From DATDMG01 sp036518955 (GTDB taxonomy: Bacteria; Actinomycetota; Actinomycetes; Actinomycetales; Kineosporiaceae), in contig DATDMG010000066.1 of assembly GCA_036518955.1 (NCBI GenBank), forward strand, positions 1 to 28,774: a DNA stretch of 28,774 nt, given 5' to 3'. Positions within the stretch are counted from its first letter, which is position 1; each line of letters starts with the position of its first letter. This document shows positions 8,277-15,824 of the stretch, piece after piece. The notes below the pieces were generated by a model. That model did not search any database. It worked only from the letters and a program-made list of their open reading frames with translations, and was not told the DNA's origin. The position numbers and the translations under genes are program-made.

Positions 8277-8292
8277 CAGAACATATGTTCGA
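8277..8292 (-). promoter_or_regulatory. LexA (SOS) box-like operator
   Basis: Read on the minus strand this is TCGAACATATGTTCTG. It matches the actinobacterial and Bacillus-type SOS consensus TCGAAC-N4-GTTCGA at 10 of 12 fixed positions and contains the perfect palindrome GAACATATGTTC (8279-8290). It lies about 23-36 bases upstream of the AlkB-like start, overlapping where the -35 should be. That is a repressing position, and the gene is a DNA repair gene, so function and site agree. Confidence 0.65.
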
Positions 8293-8321
8293 TCCCCGTG
8301 GTGGGGCGGATGCCACCTCGG

Positions 8322-9545
8322 TCAGGGACCATCGGCCGGCCCGGACCCGCCGTCCGCGCGCCGCGACCGCCGGGGCCTGCGGCGCCAGAGCCCGCCCTCG
8401 CGGACCGCCAGCCCACGAAGCTCCAGCCGGCCGACCGCCCCGATGACTGTCGACACGTCCAGGCCCGCCGTCCCCGCCAACCGCTCGACGCCCACCGTTG
8501 CGCGGATCGGTAGTGCGTCGAACACCCGCAGGTCGACGTCGTCGAGACCGTCATGGTCGGCGCTCGGCGCTCGGCCACCAGGGGCCGGAGCCTCGCCGAT
8601 CGCCCCGACCAGCTCGGCCACCTCCGCGGCGTCGGTCACGCACACCGCCCCGTCGCGCAGGAGCCGGTGGCAGCCCGCCGACGCCGCCGACGTCACCGGT
8701 CCCGGTACCGCGGCCGTGTCACGCCCCAGCCGCTGGGCCTCCCCCGCGGTGATCGACGCCCCCGACCGCCACCCTGCCTCGACGACCACGGTCGCCCGGG
8801 TGAGCGCGGCGATGAGTCGGTTGCGCTGGACGAATCGCCAACGGCTCGGTGACGATCCCGGAGGGATCTCGGTCACCACCAGCCCGCACCGGGTCATCCG
8901 CTCGATCAGGGGCTCGTTGCCGCGGGGATACGCACGATCGACGCCGCAGGCAAGGATGGCAACCGTCAGCCCACCGGCGCGCAACGCCCCCAGGTGAGCC
9001 TCCGCGTCGATGCCGTAGGCGGCACCCGATACGACCGTGATTCCCCGCTCCGCGCACCCCGTACCGAGTTCTCTGGCCACCCACTCGCCGTACCGGGTAC
9101 TCGCCCTGCTGCCCACCAGGGCCACCGATCGCCTGCAGGCGCCAGCGAGATCGGCAGGACCGCGCACCCAGAGAGCGAACGGCGTGCGCAGCTCCAACGG
9201 GGCCAGACCCGCCGGCCACTCGAGGTCGCCGGGCACCACGAGTCGCCCACCGAACCGCTGGAGGGTGGCAAGGTCACGTCGAGGATCCGCCTGCGGTACC
9301 CGCTCGAGCCAGCCCGCGCCCGGCGCAGGTGCGCCTCGGCGCGGTGTCGACGAGCGAGCGGACGCCGCGAAGGCCCTGAGTTCCGCCTGACGCTCGAAGA
9401 GGGCCAGCAGTGCGGGCGCGGCCCCCAACTGGGCCACCACGTAACCCGCTGCCTGGTCGCCCGGCTCGGCGATCCGACTCCAGGCAGCCCGGGCGACGCG
9501 GTCGTCGCGGACATCGAACCCGTCCGGCACACCGATGGCGTTCAT
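8322..9545 (-). CDS. dprA: DNA processing protein DprA
   Basis: A 407-residue DprA/Smf protein. In transformable bacteria it binds incoming single-stranded DNA and loads RecA. The Rossmann core carries VALVGSRASTRYGEWVARELG (about residues 157-177), VVSGAAYGIDAEAHLGAL, an AILACGVDRAYPRGN segment, EIPPGSSPSRWRFVQRNRLIA and a VVVEAGWRSGASITAGEAQRLGR segment. A tyrosine replaces the Arg often found before GID. The C-terminal 60-70 residues form a winged helix (LPIRATVGVERLAG...VIGAVGRLELRGL) followed by a basic, Arg-rich tail. The N-terminal 110 residues are helical with an Ala/Pro/Gly-rich stretch. The ATG at 9545 overlaps the comM stop (ATGA), so comM and dprA are coupled. Actinobacteria keep this gene even where natural transformation is unknown. 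Confidence 0.9.
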   Translation of the reverse strand: MNAIGVPDGFDVRDDRVARAAWSRIAEPGDQAAGYVVAQLGAAPALLALFERQAELRAFAASARSSTPRRGAPAPGAGWLERVPQADPRRDLATLQRFGGRLVVPGDLEWPAGLAPLELRTPFALWVRGPADLAGACRRSVALVGSRASTRYGEWVARELGTGCAERGITVVSGAAYGIDAEAHLGALRAGGLTVAILACGVDRAYPRGNEPLIERMTRCGLVVTEIPPGSSPSRWRFVQRNRLIAALTRATVVVEAGWRSGASITAGEAQRLGRDTAAVPGPVTSAASAGCHRLLRDGAVCVTDAAEVAELVGAIGEAPAPGGRAPSADHDGLDDVDLRVFDALPIRATVGVERLAGTAGLDVSTVIGAVGRLELRGLAVREGGLWRRRPRRSRRADGGSGPADGP

Positions 9546-11098
9546 GCCGCTACCGTTAGCCCGCGGCACCGCAGCGCCAGCGCCTGCCCGACCTCGTCGC
9601 GACCCGGTGCCTCCCGGCCGGCAAGGTCGCTCAGTGACCACGCCACCCGAAGCACGCGGTCGTAGCCGCGGATCGACAGCCGACCACGGTCCAGGGCGAC
9701 GTCGAGGTCACGAGTGACCCGGGGGGCGAGCCTCCACCGACCGCGGAGCCACGCACCCGGCACCTCACCGTTGAGGACCCAGCTCAGCCCTGCGAACCGC
9801 TCCCGCTGCGCCGCTCGTGCCGCACTGACCCGCGCCGCCACCGCCGCGCTCGCCTCGGGAGCTTCCGCCTCGGTCAGCTGCGCGCGAGACACGGCCTGGA
9901 CCTCTACCTGCAGATCCACCCGATCCAGCAGCGGACCGGAGAGCCGCCCGAGGTAACGGCGCCGGGCGAGCGGCGTGCAGGAGCACAGGTCGCCCTTGCC
10001 GGACGCCATCCCGCACGGGCACGGGTTCGCGGCCAGCACGAGCTGGAACCGCGCCGGGAACCGGGCAGCACCCATGGCTCGGTGGATCACGAGCTCGCCG
10101 TGTTCGAGAGGCTGGCGAAGCGCCTCCAGGGCGCGCAGGGAGAATTCCGGCGCCTCGTCGAGGAACAGCACGCCACGATGAGAGCGGGACGCCGCACCGG
10201 GACGGGGCAGACCACTACCACCGCCGACGAGCGCAGCCACCGTGGTGGTGTGGTGCGGCCCCTCGAACGGCGGGCGTGACCGCAGCCGATCGGTCACCTC
10301 GAGCGTCCCCGCCACCGACTGCACGGCGGTCACCTCGAGGGCCTCCTCGGGCGTGAGGTCGGGGAGCAGCCCGGGCAGCCGCTCGGCCAGCATGGTCTTG
10401 CCCGCACCTGGCGGCCCGACCAGGAGCAGGTGGTGGCCGCCTGCCGCAGCGACCTCCAGAGCGCGCCGACCCTCCGCCTGCCCGACCACGTCCGCCAGAT
10501 CGGGGACAGGACCCGCGGGCAGGGGTTGCGTTGCACCACCCTGCTCGGCCCGCTCGTCGCTGACGAGGCCCTCGAGCATGGGGGGTGGCTCCCCTCGGTG
10601 CAGGGCGACGATGTCCGCCAGGTGGCGCACAGGCTTCACCTCCAGACCGGGCACGAGCCGGGCCTCGTCGGCGTTGGCCCGGGGCACGACGAGGCGGGTC
10701 AGACCCGCGCGAGAGCACGCGAGCGCCGCGGGAAGGACGCCGCGGACCCCGCGCACGCGCCCGTCGAGCCCCAACTCGCCAAGGTGAACCCAGCCCGCTA
10801 CGGATTCCGCCGGCACCGCCCCCGAGGCGGCCAGCAGCGCTGCCGCCACCGCGAGGTCGAATCCCGTGCCGGTCTTGGGCAGTGCGGCCGGCGACAGGTT
10901 CACCGTGATCCGCCGAGCGGGCAACGGGCACCCAGCGTTCGCTGCGGCCGCCCGCACCCGGTCCCTGGCCTCGACCAGGGCCGCGTCGGGGAGCCCGACC
11001 AGGACGAACGCCGGAAGCCCGGCAGCGACGTCGGCCTCCACCTCGACCACGTGCCCCTGCAACCCGACCAGGCCCACCGCATGGCACCGCCCCAGCAT
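9542..11098 (-). CDS. comM: ComM/YifB family AAA ATPase (magnesium chelatase-like)
   Basis: A 518-residue ComM/YifB protein. In Vibrio and Haemophilus ComM is a hexameric helicase promoting branch migration during transformation. Domains: an N-terminal ChlI-like fold (residues about 20-140, with LVGLPDAALVEARDRVRAA and the NLSPAALPKTGTGFDLA motif), then an AAA core with Walker A VGPPGAGKTM (about 227-236), Walker B GVLFLDEAPEF, and the typical LAANPCPCG and RYLGRLSGPLLDRVDL motifs, then the helical lid with the Mg-chelatase C-terminal region (SIRGYDRVLRVAWSLSDLAG). The ATG at 11098 has a good GGGAGGGGGG purine tract in front. yraN ends 25 bases upstream and dprA overlaps the stop, forming yraN-comM-dprA. 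Confidence 0.92.
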   Translation of the reverse strand: MLGRCHAVGLVGLQGHVVEVEADVAAGLPAFVLVGLPDAALVEARDRVRAAAANAGCPLPARRITVNLSPAALPKTGTGFDLAVAAALLAASGAVPAESVAGWVHLGELGLDGRVRGVRGVLPAALACSRAGLTRLVVPRANADEARLVPGLEVKPVRHLADIVALHRGEPPPMLEGLVSDERAEQGGATQPLPAGPVPDLADVVGQAEGRRALEVAAAGGHHLLLVGPPGAGKTMLAERLPGLLPDLTPEEALEVTAVQSVAGTLEVTDRLRSRPPFEGPHHTTTVAALVGGGSGLPRPGAASRSHRGVLFLDEAPEFSLRALEALRQPLEHGELVIHRAMGAARFPARFQLVLAANPCPCGMASGKGDLCSCTPLARRRYLGRLSGPLLDRVDLQVEVQAVSRAQLTEAEAPEASAAVAARVSAARAAQRERFAGLSWVLNGEVPGAWLRGRWRLAPRVTRDLDVALDRGRLSIRGYDRVLRVAWSLSDLAGREAPGRDEVGQALALRCRGLTVAA

Positions 11099-11123
11099 CA
11101 GATCCCCCCTCCCTCTCGCACAG

Positions 11124-11480
11124 TCACCCGACAGCCCTCAGGTGAGCGACCCGTGCCCGGCCGCTGTACGGTAGGAAGACGGCCACCACGTCGATCCGGA
11201 CGTCCCGCCAGGAGACCTCCTGCTGGTCGAGCCAGAGCGCGGTGAGCCGGCGAAGCCTGGCGAGCTTCACCGGCGTCACAGCCTCCGCCGGCTCGCCGGC
11301 GCTCGCCGAGCGCCTGGTCTTCACCTCGCAGATCACCAGGCACCCGTCGTCGACGCCGATGATGTCGATCTCGCCCTGAGCGCATCGCCAGCGCTGGTCG
11401 AGAATCGTGAATCCCTGGTTCTCCAGGTGCCGGACGGCCAACCGTTCGCCGTACTCACCCACCGCGTCACTCGCCCGCAC
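11124..11480 (-). CDS. yraN: YraN/UPF0102 family nuclease-fold protein
   Basis: A 118-residue member of the UPF0102 family, which has a restriction-endonuclease-like fold; the cellular role is not settled. The conserved pattern is visible: GEYGERLAVRHLENQGFTILDQRWRC, then the active-site-like GEIDIIGVDDG and CEVKTRRS (E-x-D ... E-x-K). I chose the GTG at 11480 because an excellent GGAGGTGATC ribosome site lies eight bases before it; the frame continues 11 codons further to another GTG (11513) that would run through this site. It heads the yraN-comM-dprA run. Its constant presence beside comM and dprA suggests a shared DNA-processing role, which remains inference. Confidence 0.9.
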   Translation of the reverse strand: MRASDAVGEYGERLAVRHLENQGFTILDQRWRCAQGEIDIIGVDDGCLVICEVKTRRSASAGEPAEAVTPVKLARLRRLTALWLDQQEVSWRDVRIDVVAVFLPYSGRARVAHLRAVG

Positions 11481-11597
11481 GGCGATCACCTCCACGGACC
11501 AGGATGGGACCACCGGGCCGAGCGGAGGTCAGCGGCGGCCCAGGGTGTGGACGACGGGACGAAGCGGACCGCTGTGGGCGAGTCGACGTGCGCACCT

Positions 11598-11663
11598 CGG
11601 TGCGGGCGAGGGCGCCGGGACGCCGGCGCGGGCGGACCCGCCCCGGGCGGCTCGCCCGCACCG
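11598..11663 (-). terminator. Large branched hairpin after the DUF2469 gene
   Basis: CGGTGCGGGCGAG at 11598-11610 is perfectly complementary to 11651-11663. The 40-base loop holds further stems (GGGCGG/CCGCCC and GGCGCC/GGCGCC-like). It begins 27 bases after the DUF2469 stop on the minus strand, so a terminator that separates DUF2469 from yraN is the simplest reading; a structured RNA is possible. Confidence 0.5.
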
Positions 11664-11689
11664 GGCGCACGGACCCGGGCGAGGCAGGA

Positions 11690-12016
11690 TCAGGCGCCCG
11701 GGAAGCCACCCGACTTCGGCAGTTCAAGATCGCTCTTGGCGAGTTCTTCGACGTTGACGTCCTTGAACGTCACGACCCGCACCGACTTCACGAACCGGGC
11801 CGGACGGTACACGTCCCAGACCCAGGCATCCGTGAGGGTGACCTCGAAGAAGACCTCGCCGCCCGCGGACCGCACCTGCAGGTCAACCTGGTTGGCGAGG
11901 TAGAAACGCCGCTCGGTCTCGACCACGTAGGCGAAGAGCCCGACGACGTCGCGGTACTCGCGATAGAGCTGTAGCTCCATCTCGGTCTCGTAGTTCTCGA
12001 GGTCCTCGGCGCTCAT
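11690..12016 (-). CDS. DUF2469 family protein
   Basis: A 108-residue cytoplasmic protein of the actinobacterial DUF2469 family, found beside rnhB in many actinobacteria; the function is unknown. The conserved N-terminus MSAEDLENYETEMELQLYREYRDVV is followed by a beta-rich core (VVETERRFYLANQVDL, FEVTLTDAWVWDVYRPARFVKSVRVVTFKDVNVEEL). The ATG at 12016 starts exactly at the family's usual first residue; the frame is open 55 codons further upstream, but those residues are Arg/Pro-rich and unlike the family. The ribosome site is weak. It has its own upstream intergenic stretch of about 230 bases and a branched hairpin downstream, so it may be transcribed alone. Confidence 0.88.
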   Translation of the reverse strand: MSAEDLENYETEMELQLYREYRDVVGLFAYVVETERRFYLANQVDLQVRSAGGEVFFEVTLTDAWVWDVYRPARFVKSVRVVTFKDVNVEELAKSDLELPKSGGFPGA

Positions 12017-12045
12017 CGTGGGCTGGTCGCTCCGGGTCTGCGGAT

Positions 12046-12064
12046 GCCGTGCGGCGGGCACGGC
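12046..12064. repeat. Inverted repeat in the DUF2469 leader
   Basis: GCCGTGC and GCACGGC, separated by five bases, lie 30-48 bases upstream of the DUF2469 start. It may be a leader hairpin or operator. Short GC-rich repeats like this also occur by chance. Confidence 0.25.
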
Positions 12065-12248
12065 GGCCGATCGGCGTGCCGGGTACGGCACCCCCGCACA
12101 TCTTCCCCCATCATCCCGCAACGCGCGGTACCACGCCGATCCGCAACCTCGGGGCCACGCGCTCACCGGCAGGACGGTCATGGACAGTTGCCCGGATCAC
12201 CCCCTCGCACCCGCGCCGCTCGGCTCCCGCCAACCGGTATCCATGGCC

Positions 12249-13166
12249 TCAGGCCCGCGACGGCGCCTGGACCGGGCGGGTCAGCCCGTCCTCGGCCAGC
12301 CCGTCCTCGGCCAGCCCGTCCTCGGCCAGCCCTGGCAGCTGGGACAGAGCAGATAGATCCGACAGATCCAGGACGTTCCCGCCCCCCACCCCCGGCAGAC
12401 TCCACGAACGACGGTGCTGCGCGCACGGGCCGGCCGACGAGAGCGCGGAAAGATGCTTCGGCGCGGAGTAGCCCTTGTTCTCGTCCCAGTTGTACTCCGG
12501 GAATAACGCCGACCTGGCCACCATGATCGCATCACGCTCGACCTTCGCCAGTACGCTCGCGGCCGCGACGGCCGCGCACCGCAGATCAGCCTTGACCATG
12601 GTGAGGACAACCGGCTCGCAGGACAGCGGGACGGCGGGCGCCGCCTCGCGGGCCGGGACCGCAGGGGCCGCGGGTTCGGGTGCGACCTCGACCGGGAGCT
12701 CGAAGAGCGCCTCGTCGCCGGGGGACGCCGACCGCGGTGGCCGCCGGGCCCGCGCCGGCCGTGGCGGTGAGAACCAGTCGTGCGACCCGTCGAGCACCAC
12801 GCAGGTCGGGACGTCGGGCAGCGTGGCCATCGCGCGGCGAGCCGCGAGCCGGAGGGCCGCGATGATCCCGTAGTGGTCGATCTCCTCCGGCTCCGCGTGC
12901 CCCACCGCCCAGGAGACCGCCCAACGACGCAGCCTCGGCACCAGGGCAGTGCGTGCGGCGGGCGTCAACAGCTTGGAGTCCCGGATCCCGGTCGGTGCCG
13001 TCCGCACCGAGGCGTCCACGACGGCTATCCCCACGGTGACCGGACCAGCCAACGCCCCGCGCCCCACCTCGTCCATCCCGGCGACGAGGTGGTGCCCGTC
13101 GCGCAGCAGCCGCCGTTCATGGCGGAGGGTCGGCACGCGTGAACGCGGTACCGGTGACGGGCTCAC
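12249..13166 (-). CDS. rnhB: Ribonuclease HII with insertion and repeat tail
   Basis: RNase HII cuts RNA in RNA-DNA hybrids and starts removal of ribonucleotides built into DNA. The catalytic acids are all present: Asp32 and Glu33 (MDEVGRG), Asp126 (VVLDGSHDW) and Asp194 (VKADLRCAAVAAASVLAKVERD). The conserved YNWDENKGYSAPKHL and CAQHRRSW segments follow. At 305 residues it is longer than the usual 200-260. About 50 Pro/Ala/Glu-rich residues (about 134-184) are inserted after the third catalytic acid, and the C-terminus ends in a perfect triple LAEDG repeat encoded by a 15-bp tandem repeat. The GTG start at 13166 has GGGGAG upstream. It lies just after the lepB pair. Confidence 0.9.
   Translation of the reverse strand: MSPSPVPRSRVPTLRHERRLLRDGHHLVAGMDEVGRGALAGPVTVGIAVVDASVRTAPTGIRDSKLLTPAARTALVPRLRRWAVSWAVGHAEPEEIDHYGIIAALRLAARRAMATLPDVPTCVVLDGSHDWFSPPRPARARRPPRSASPGDEALFELPVEVAPEPAAPAVPAREAAPAVPLSCEPVVLTMVKADLRCAAVAAASVLAKVERDAIMVARSALFPEYNWDENKGYSAPKHLSALSSAGPCAQHRRSWSLPGVGGGNVLDLSDLSALSQLPGLAEDGLAEDGLAEDGLTRPVQAPSRA
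12282..12326. repeat. 15-bp tandem repeat (3 copies) in rnhB
   Basis: Three identical copies of CAGCCCGTCCTCGGC followed by a partial copy. On the minus strand it encodes LAEDG three times near the C-terminus of RNase HII. The unit is a multiple of three, so copy number can change without breaking the frame. Confidence 0.9.
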
Positions 13167-13212
13167 TGCAGAACGCTCCCCGCGGACGTCAGGACGGCTC
13201 CTCCGCCACCGA

Positions 13213-13218
13213 AGCCTA
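13213..13218 (-). promoter_or_regulatory. Possible -10 box for rnhB
   Basis: TAGGCT (within GTTAGGCT) on the minus strand, about 47 bases before the rnhB start. The same GTTAGG(C/T)T word appears ahead of ffh and of the amidohydrolase. No convincing -35 partner is seen. Confidence 0.3.
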
Positions 13219-13226
13219 ACGGATGA

Positions 13227-15005
13227 TCAAGGCCCCGGCGCCCTCGCCGGCACACCGGCGAACACCCCTGGAGGGTCGGGCACACCACCCAGCCGGCCGA
13301 ACGGCCACACCACGACGAAGGCCTTGCCGACGACATCCGAGATCGGCACCTGGCCACCGTTGATCTCGGGATGGGCCCTGGAGTCGGCGGACTCGATGCG
13401 GTTGTCGCCCATGACCCACAACTGCCCGGCGCGAACGGTGGCACGGAACTTCGTCTCGCTGGGCGCGACGTTGGGCTTGAGGTACGGCTCGTTGATGGAG
13501 ATCCCGTTGACCTGGATCCTCCCGGCCTTGTCGCAGCACGTCACCGTGTCGCCGGGCAGGCCGACCACACGCTTGATCAAGTGTTCGCCGGAGTCCTGCG
13601 GGAGCAGCCCGACGAAGGTCAGGACACTCGACACCGCGCCGCGGACGGCGCCCGGCTGCGGTGCGTTGTACGCCGGAAGCCAGCCGCCGGGGTCCTTGAA
13701 GACGATGACGTCGCCACGGTGGAGCGCGAAGGGCCCCGGGGTGAGTTTGCTGACCAGCACCCGGTCGCCGATGAGCAACGTGTTCTCCATCGACTGGGAC
13801 GGGATGAAGAACGCCTGGACGAGGAACGTCTTGATGATGAGCGACAGCACCAGCGCCATGCTCAGCACGATCACGACCTCGGCAGCCGCGCTGGCGGCCG
13901 CGCCGAGGGCAGTGCGCGGCTTCTGGCGCGGACGGAAGCGGCGCCGGCTCGTCGCGGTGGTCCTGTCCATGACCGGCTCGGTCAGCGACGGCACGGTGAC
14001 GCGGGCGCGGCGCTGCGCGCCCCGAGGCGGCATCGACGTGCCGATCCACGGCTCCGGCCGCGCGTCCGCCGGGTCGCCGACGCCGACGAGCTCCTCGTCG
14101 GCGACAGGGGCGGAGACGTTTCCGGGTGGCCCGACCGGGAACGACCGGGTGACGTCGTCGACCCCCACCTCGGCGTTCCCCGGGGCGCGCCCGTTGGCCA
14201 CCCCGTTCCGCGGACCCTCGAGCGGCCCCCGGTACCCGTTCAGCCCGGCGCCGACGGAACCGACGTGACGGTTGGCCGTCCCGTTCTGCGCGGCGTCGGG
14301 CGCAGCCGGGTACCCGTTCCAGGCTGCAGCGGCACGGTCGGCGGTCCCGTTGACCCTGCCGTCGGCCCCGGCACCCACCGCCCCGTCGTGGCCGTCGTTG
14401 ACCGTCCGGTTCGGCACGCCGAGCCGAGCGGTGACCGAACCGGTGCGCCCCGACGCACCACCGTCGGCCGTCTGGTACCAGGTGACCGAGCCGCGGCCTT
14501 CGCCGACCGAGCTCCCGCCGCCCCCGGTCTCCGAAACCAACCCGTTACCGACGGTTCGGCCATTTACACCCCGTCCACCGTTCGACGGAGAGTAACCTGT
14601 GAACTCGTCCGGTGGTCCTGGCGTCCAACGGCCGGCAGGGGCATTCCAGTCCTCGGCGCCGTACGGGCGCGACCGGCTGCCCCCGTCACCCGTCGGCGCG
14701 TACGGGCTTTGGGGTGGTAACCCTTCGTACGGGCTGCGCGCGCGGGCCAGGCCCTCATCGTCCGGTGCCCCCCGCCGTCCCGGTGACGCGGGTGCGCGGG
14801 CAACCGGTTCGAACAGACTCCCCGGACCAGTCGACGCGGGCGCCGGCGAAGGGGACGGCGCCGACAGAGGGGACGGCACGTACGACGCGGACGGCGGTAG
14901 CTGCTGGGTCTGTGGGGGGCGGCCCTGATCGGGCAGCACCATGGAGGCCGCCGCCGGACGGCGCTCAGCGTCGTCCGGCGGCCAGGCCGCCTCGGGCTCG
15001 ATCAC
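13227..15005 (-). CDS. lepB: Signal peptidase I with a long disordered N-terminal extension
   Basis: A type I signal peptidase that removes signal peptides from exported proteins at the outer face of the membrane. The catalytic part is C-terminal: TM helix about residues 378-400, box B FIPSQSM with Ser405, LIGDRVLVSK, Lys478 in HLIKRVVGLPGD, and the GDNR...DSR box. Actinobacterial enzymes are commonly 200-300 residues; this one is 592. The first 350 or so residues are low-complexity, rich in Pro, Gly, Ser and repeated Asn-Gly pairs (GVNGRTVGNG, QNGTANR, RNGVANGRAPGN), followed by a basic RRRFRPRQKPR stretch before the membrane. The GTG start at 15005 overlaps the stop of the upstream signal peptidase (GTGA), so translation is coupled; an open frame continues upstream only inside that gene. 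The extension is expected on the cytoplasmic side. Confidence 0.88.
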   Translation of the reverse strand: MIEPEAAWPPDDAERRPAAASMVLPDQGRPPQTQQLPPSASYVPSPLSAPSPSPAPASTGPGSLFEPVARAPASPGRRGAPDDEGLARARSPYEGLPPQSPYAPTGDGGSRSRPYGAEDWNAPAGRWTPGPPDEFTGYSPSNGGRGVNGRTVGNGLVSETGGGGSSVGEGRGSVTWYQTADGGASGRTGSVTARLGVPNRTVNDGHDGAVGAGADGRVNGTADRAAAAWNGYPAAPDAAQNGTANRHVGSVGAGLNGYRGPLEGPRNGVANGRAPGNAEVGVDDVTRSFPVGPPGNVSAPVADEELVGVGDPADARPEPWIGTSMPPRGAQRRARVTVPSLTEPVMDRTTATSRRRFRPRQKPRTALGAAASAAAEVVIVLSMALVLSLIIKTFLVQAFFIPSQSMENTLLIGDRVLVSKLTPGPFALHRGDVIVFKDPGGWLPAYNAPQPGAVRGAVSSVLTFVGLLPQDSGEHLIKRVVGLPGDTVTCCDKAGRIQVNGISINEPYLKPNVAPSETKFRATVRAGQLWVMGDNRIESADSRAHPEINGGQVPISDVVGKAFVVVWPFGRLGGVPDPPGVFAGVPARAPGP

Positions 15006-15781
15006 GCCGCCCCTTCCCGTCCTCCGCCTACTGCTCTGCCGGCCCTGCCGATGCCGCTCACCCGACTCCACGGCCACCACACCGAGACCACGCGGCCGAT
15101 CACGTGGTCCTCCGGCACGGTACCTCCGCCCGGGTCCGATACGTGACCCCGCGAGTCACCGGAGTCTCCGCGGTTGTCCCCCATGACCCAATACCTGCCC
15201 GCGGGCACACGTATGTCGAACGTGACGGAGCTCGCCGAGGTTCCGGCGATCAGGTACGGCTCATCCAGGGGGACGCCGTCCACGGTGATCCGGCCGCGCG
15301 GATCGCAGCAGGCCACCCGCTCACCCGGCAGGCCGACCACCCGCTTCACGTAGTCGCGCTCCCCCACCGGGACGCCGACCGCCGCCGCCAGCGCCCGCCC
15401 GGCAGCGGCCAGCGGCCTGGGCGCCGGGGCGGCCGGCGGGTCGAACACACCCTCACCGTCGAAGACGATCACATCACCACGCCGGATCTCGCCGACGCGC
15501 CACACCACGACCCGGTCTCCCACCAGCAGGGTCGGCGACATCGAGGCGCTGGGGATCACGAAAGCCTGGGCGACCAGCAGACGCACCGCCGCCACCAGCA
15601 CGCCCGCGACGGCGACCAGCACGAGGAGCCGGCGCAGGGACCACGCGGAGCCGCCACCCGGGGGCCGAGCGGCCCGCGGGGCCGACCCGGCCGGGACGGG
15701 ACGATCGTGACTGCCGAGGGCGCCGGACGCTGCGGGATGGGCGTCCGTCGCAGCTGCGCTGCGGGCGCCGTCGAAGCTCAC
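15002..15781 (-). CDS. lepB: Signal peptidase I (second, upstream copy)
   Basis: A 259-residue type I signal peptidase. After a 45-residue Ala/Pro-rich cytoplasmic N-terminus come a TM helix (about 50-72), box B FVIPSASM with Ser80, LLVGDRVVV, the general base Lys146 in DYVKRVVGLPGE, and the YWVMGDNRGDSGDSRGH box. Between Ser and Lys a Pro/Ala-rich insertion (DPPAAPAPRPLAAAGRALAAAVG) is seen. The GTG start at 15781 has no ribosome site but a TAAGCT -10-like hexamer exactly six bases before it, so a leaderless mRNA is likely. Its stop overlaps the start of the longer signal peptidase. Multiple adjacent signal peptidases beside rplS are also known in Streptomyces. Confidence 0.88.
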   Translation of the reverse strand: MSFDGARSAAATDAHPAASGALGSHDRPVPAGSAPRAARPPGGGSAWSLRRLLVLVAVAGVLVAAVRLLVAQAFVIPSASMSPTLLVGDRVVVWRVGEIRRGDVIVFDGEGVFDPPAAPAPRPLAAAGRALAAAVGVPVGERDYVKRVVGLPGERVACCDPRGRITVDGVPLDEPYLIAGTSASSVTFDIRVPAGRYWVMGDNRGDSGDSRGHVSDPGGGTVPEDHVIGRVVSVWWPWSRVSGIGRAGRAVGGGREGAA

Positions 15782-15787
15782 GCAGAG

Positions 15788-15793
15788 AGCTTA
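15788..15793 (-). promoter_or_regulatory. Leaderless -10 box of the lepB pair
   Basis: TAAGCT on the minus strand lies six bases before the GTG at 15781, putting the likely transcription start at the start codon. A second TANNNT word (TACGAT, 15806-15811) lies 18 bases further up and is an alternative. Confidence 0.4.
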
Positions 15794-15824
15794 CGCCGAG
15801 CACCCATCGTAGGACGGCTGCGAC

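Noticed and set aside
12282..12326. Tandem repeats as a CRISPR array
   Set aside because: The units are adjacent with no spacers and encode an in-frame peptide repeat in rnhB; the same holds for the 24-bp repeats at 19161-19232.
13371..14720. Long antisense frame opposite the signal peptidase gene (similar ones lie opposite ffh, glnD and amt)
   Set aside because: These are typical high-GC antisense frames; the minus-strand products have clear families and catalytic residues.
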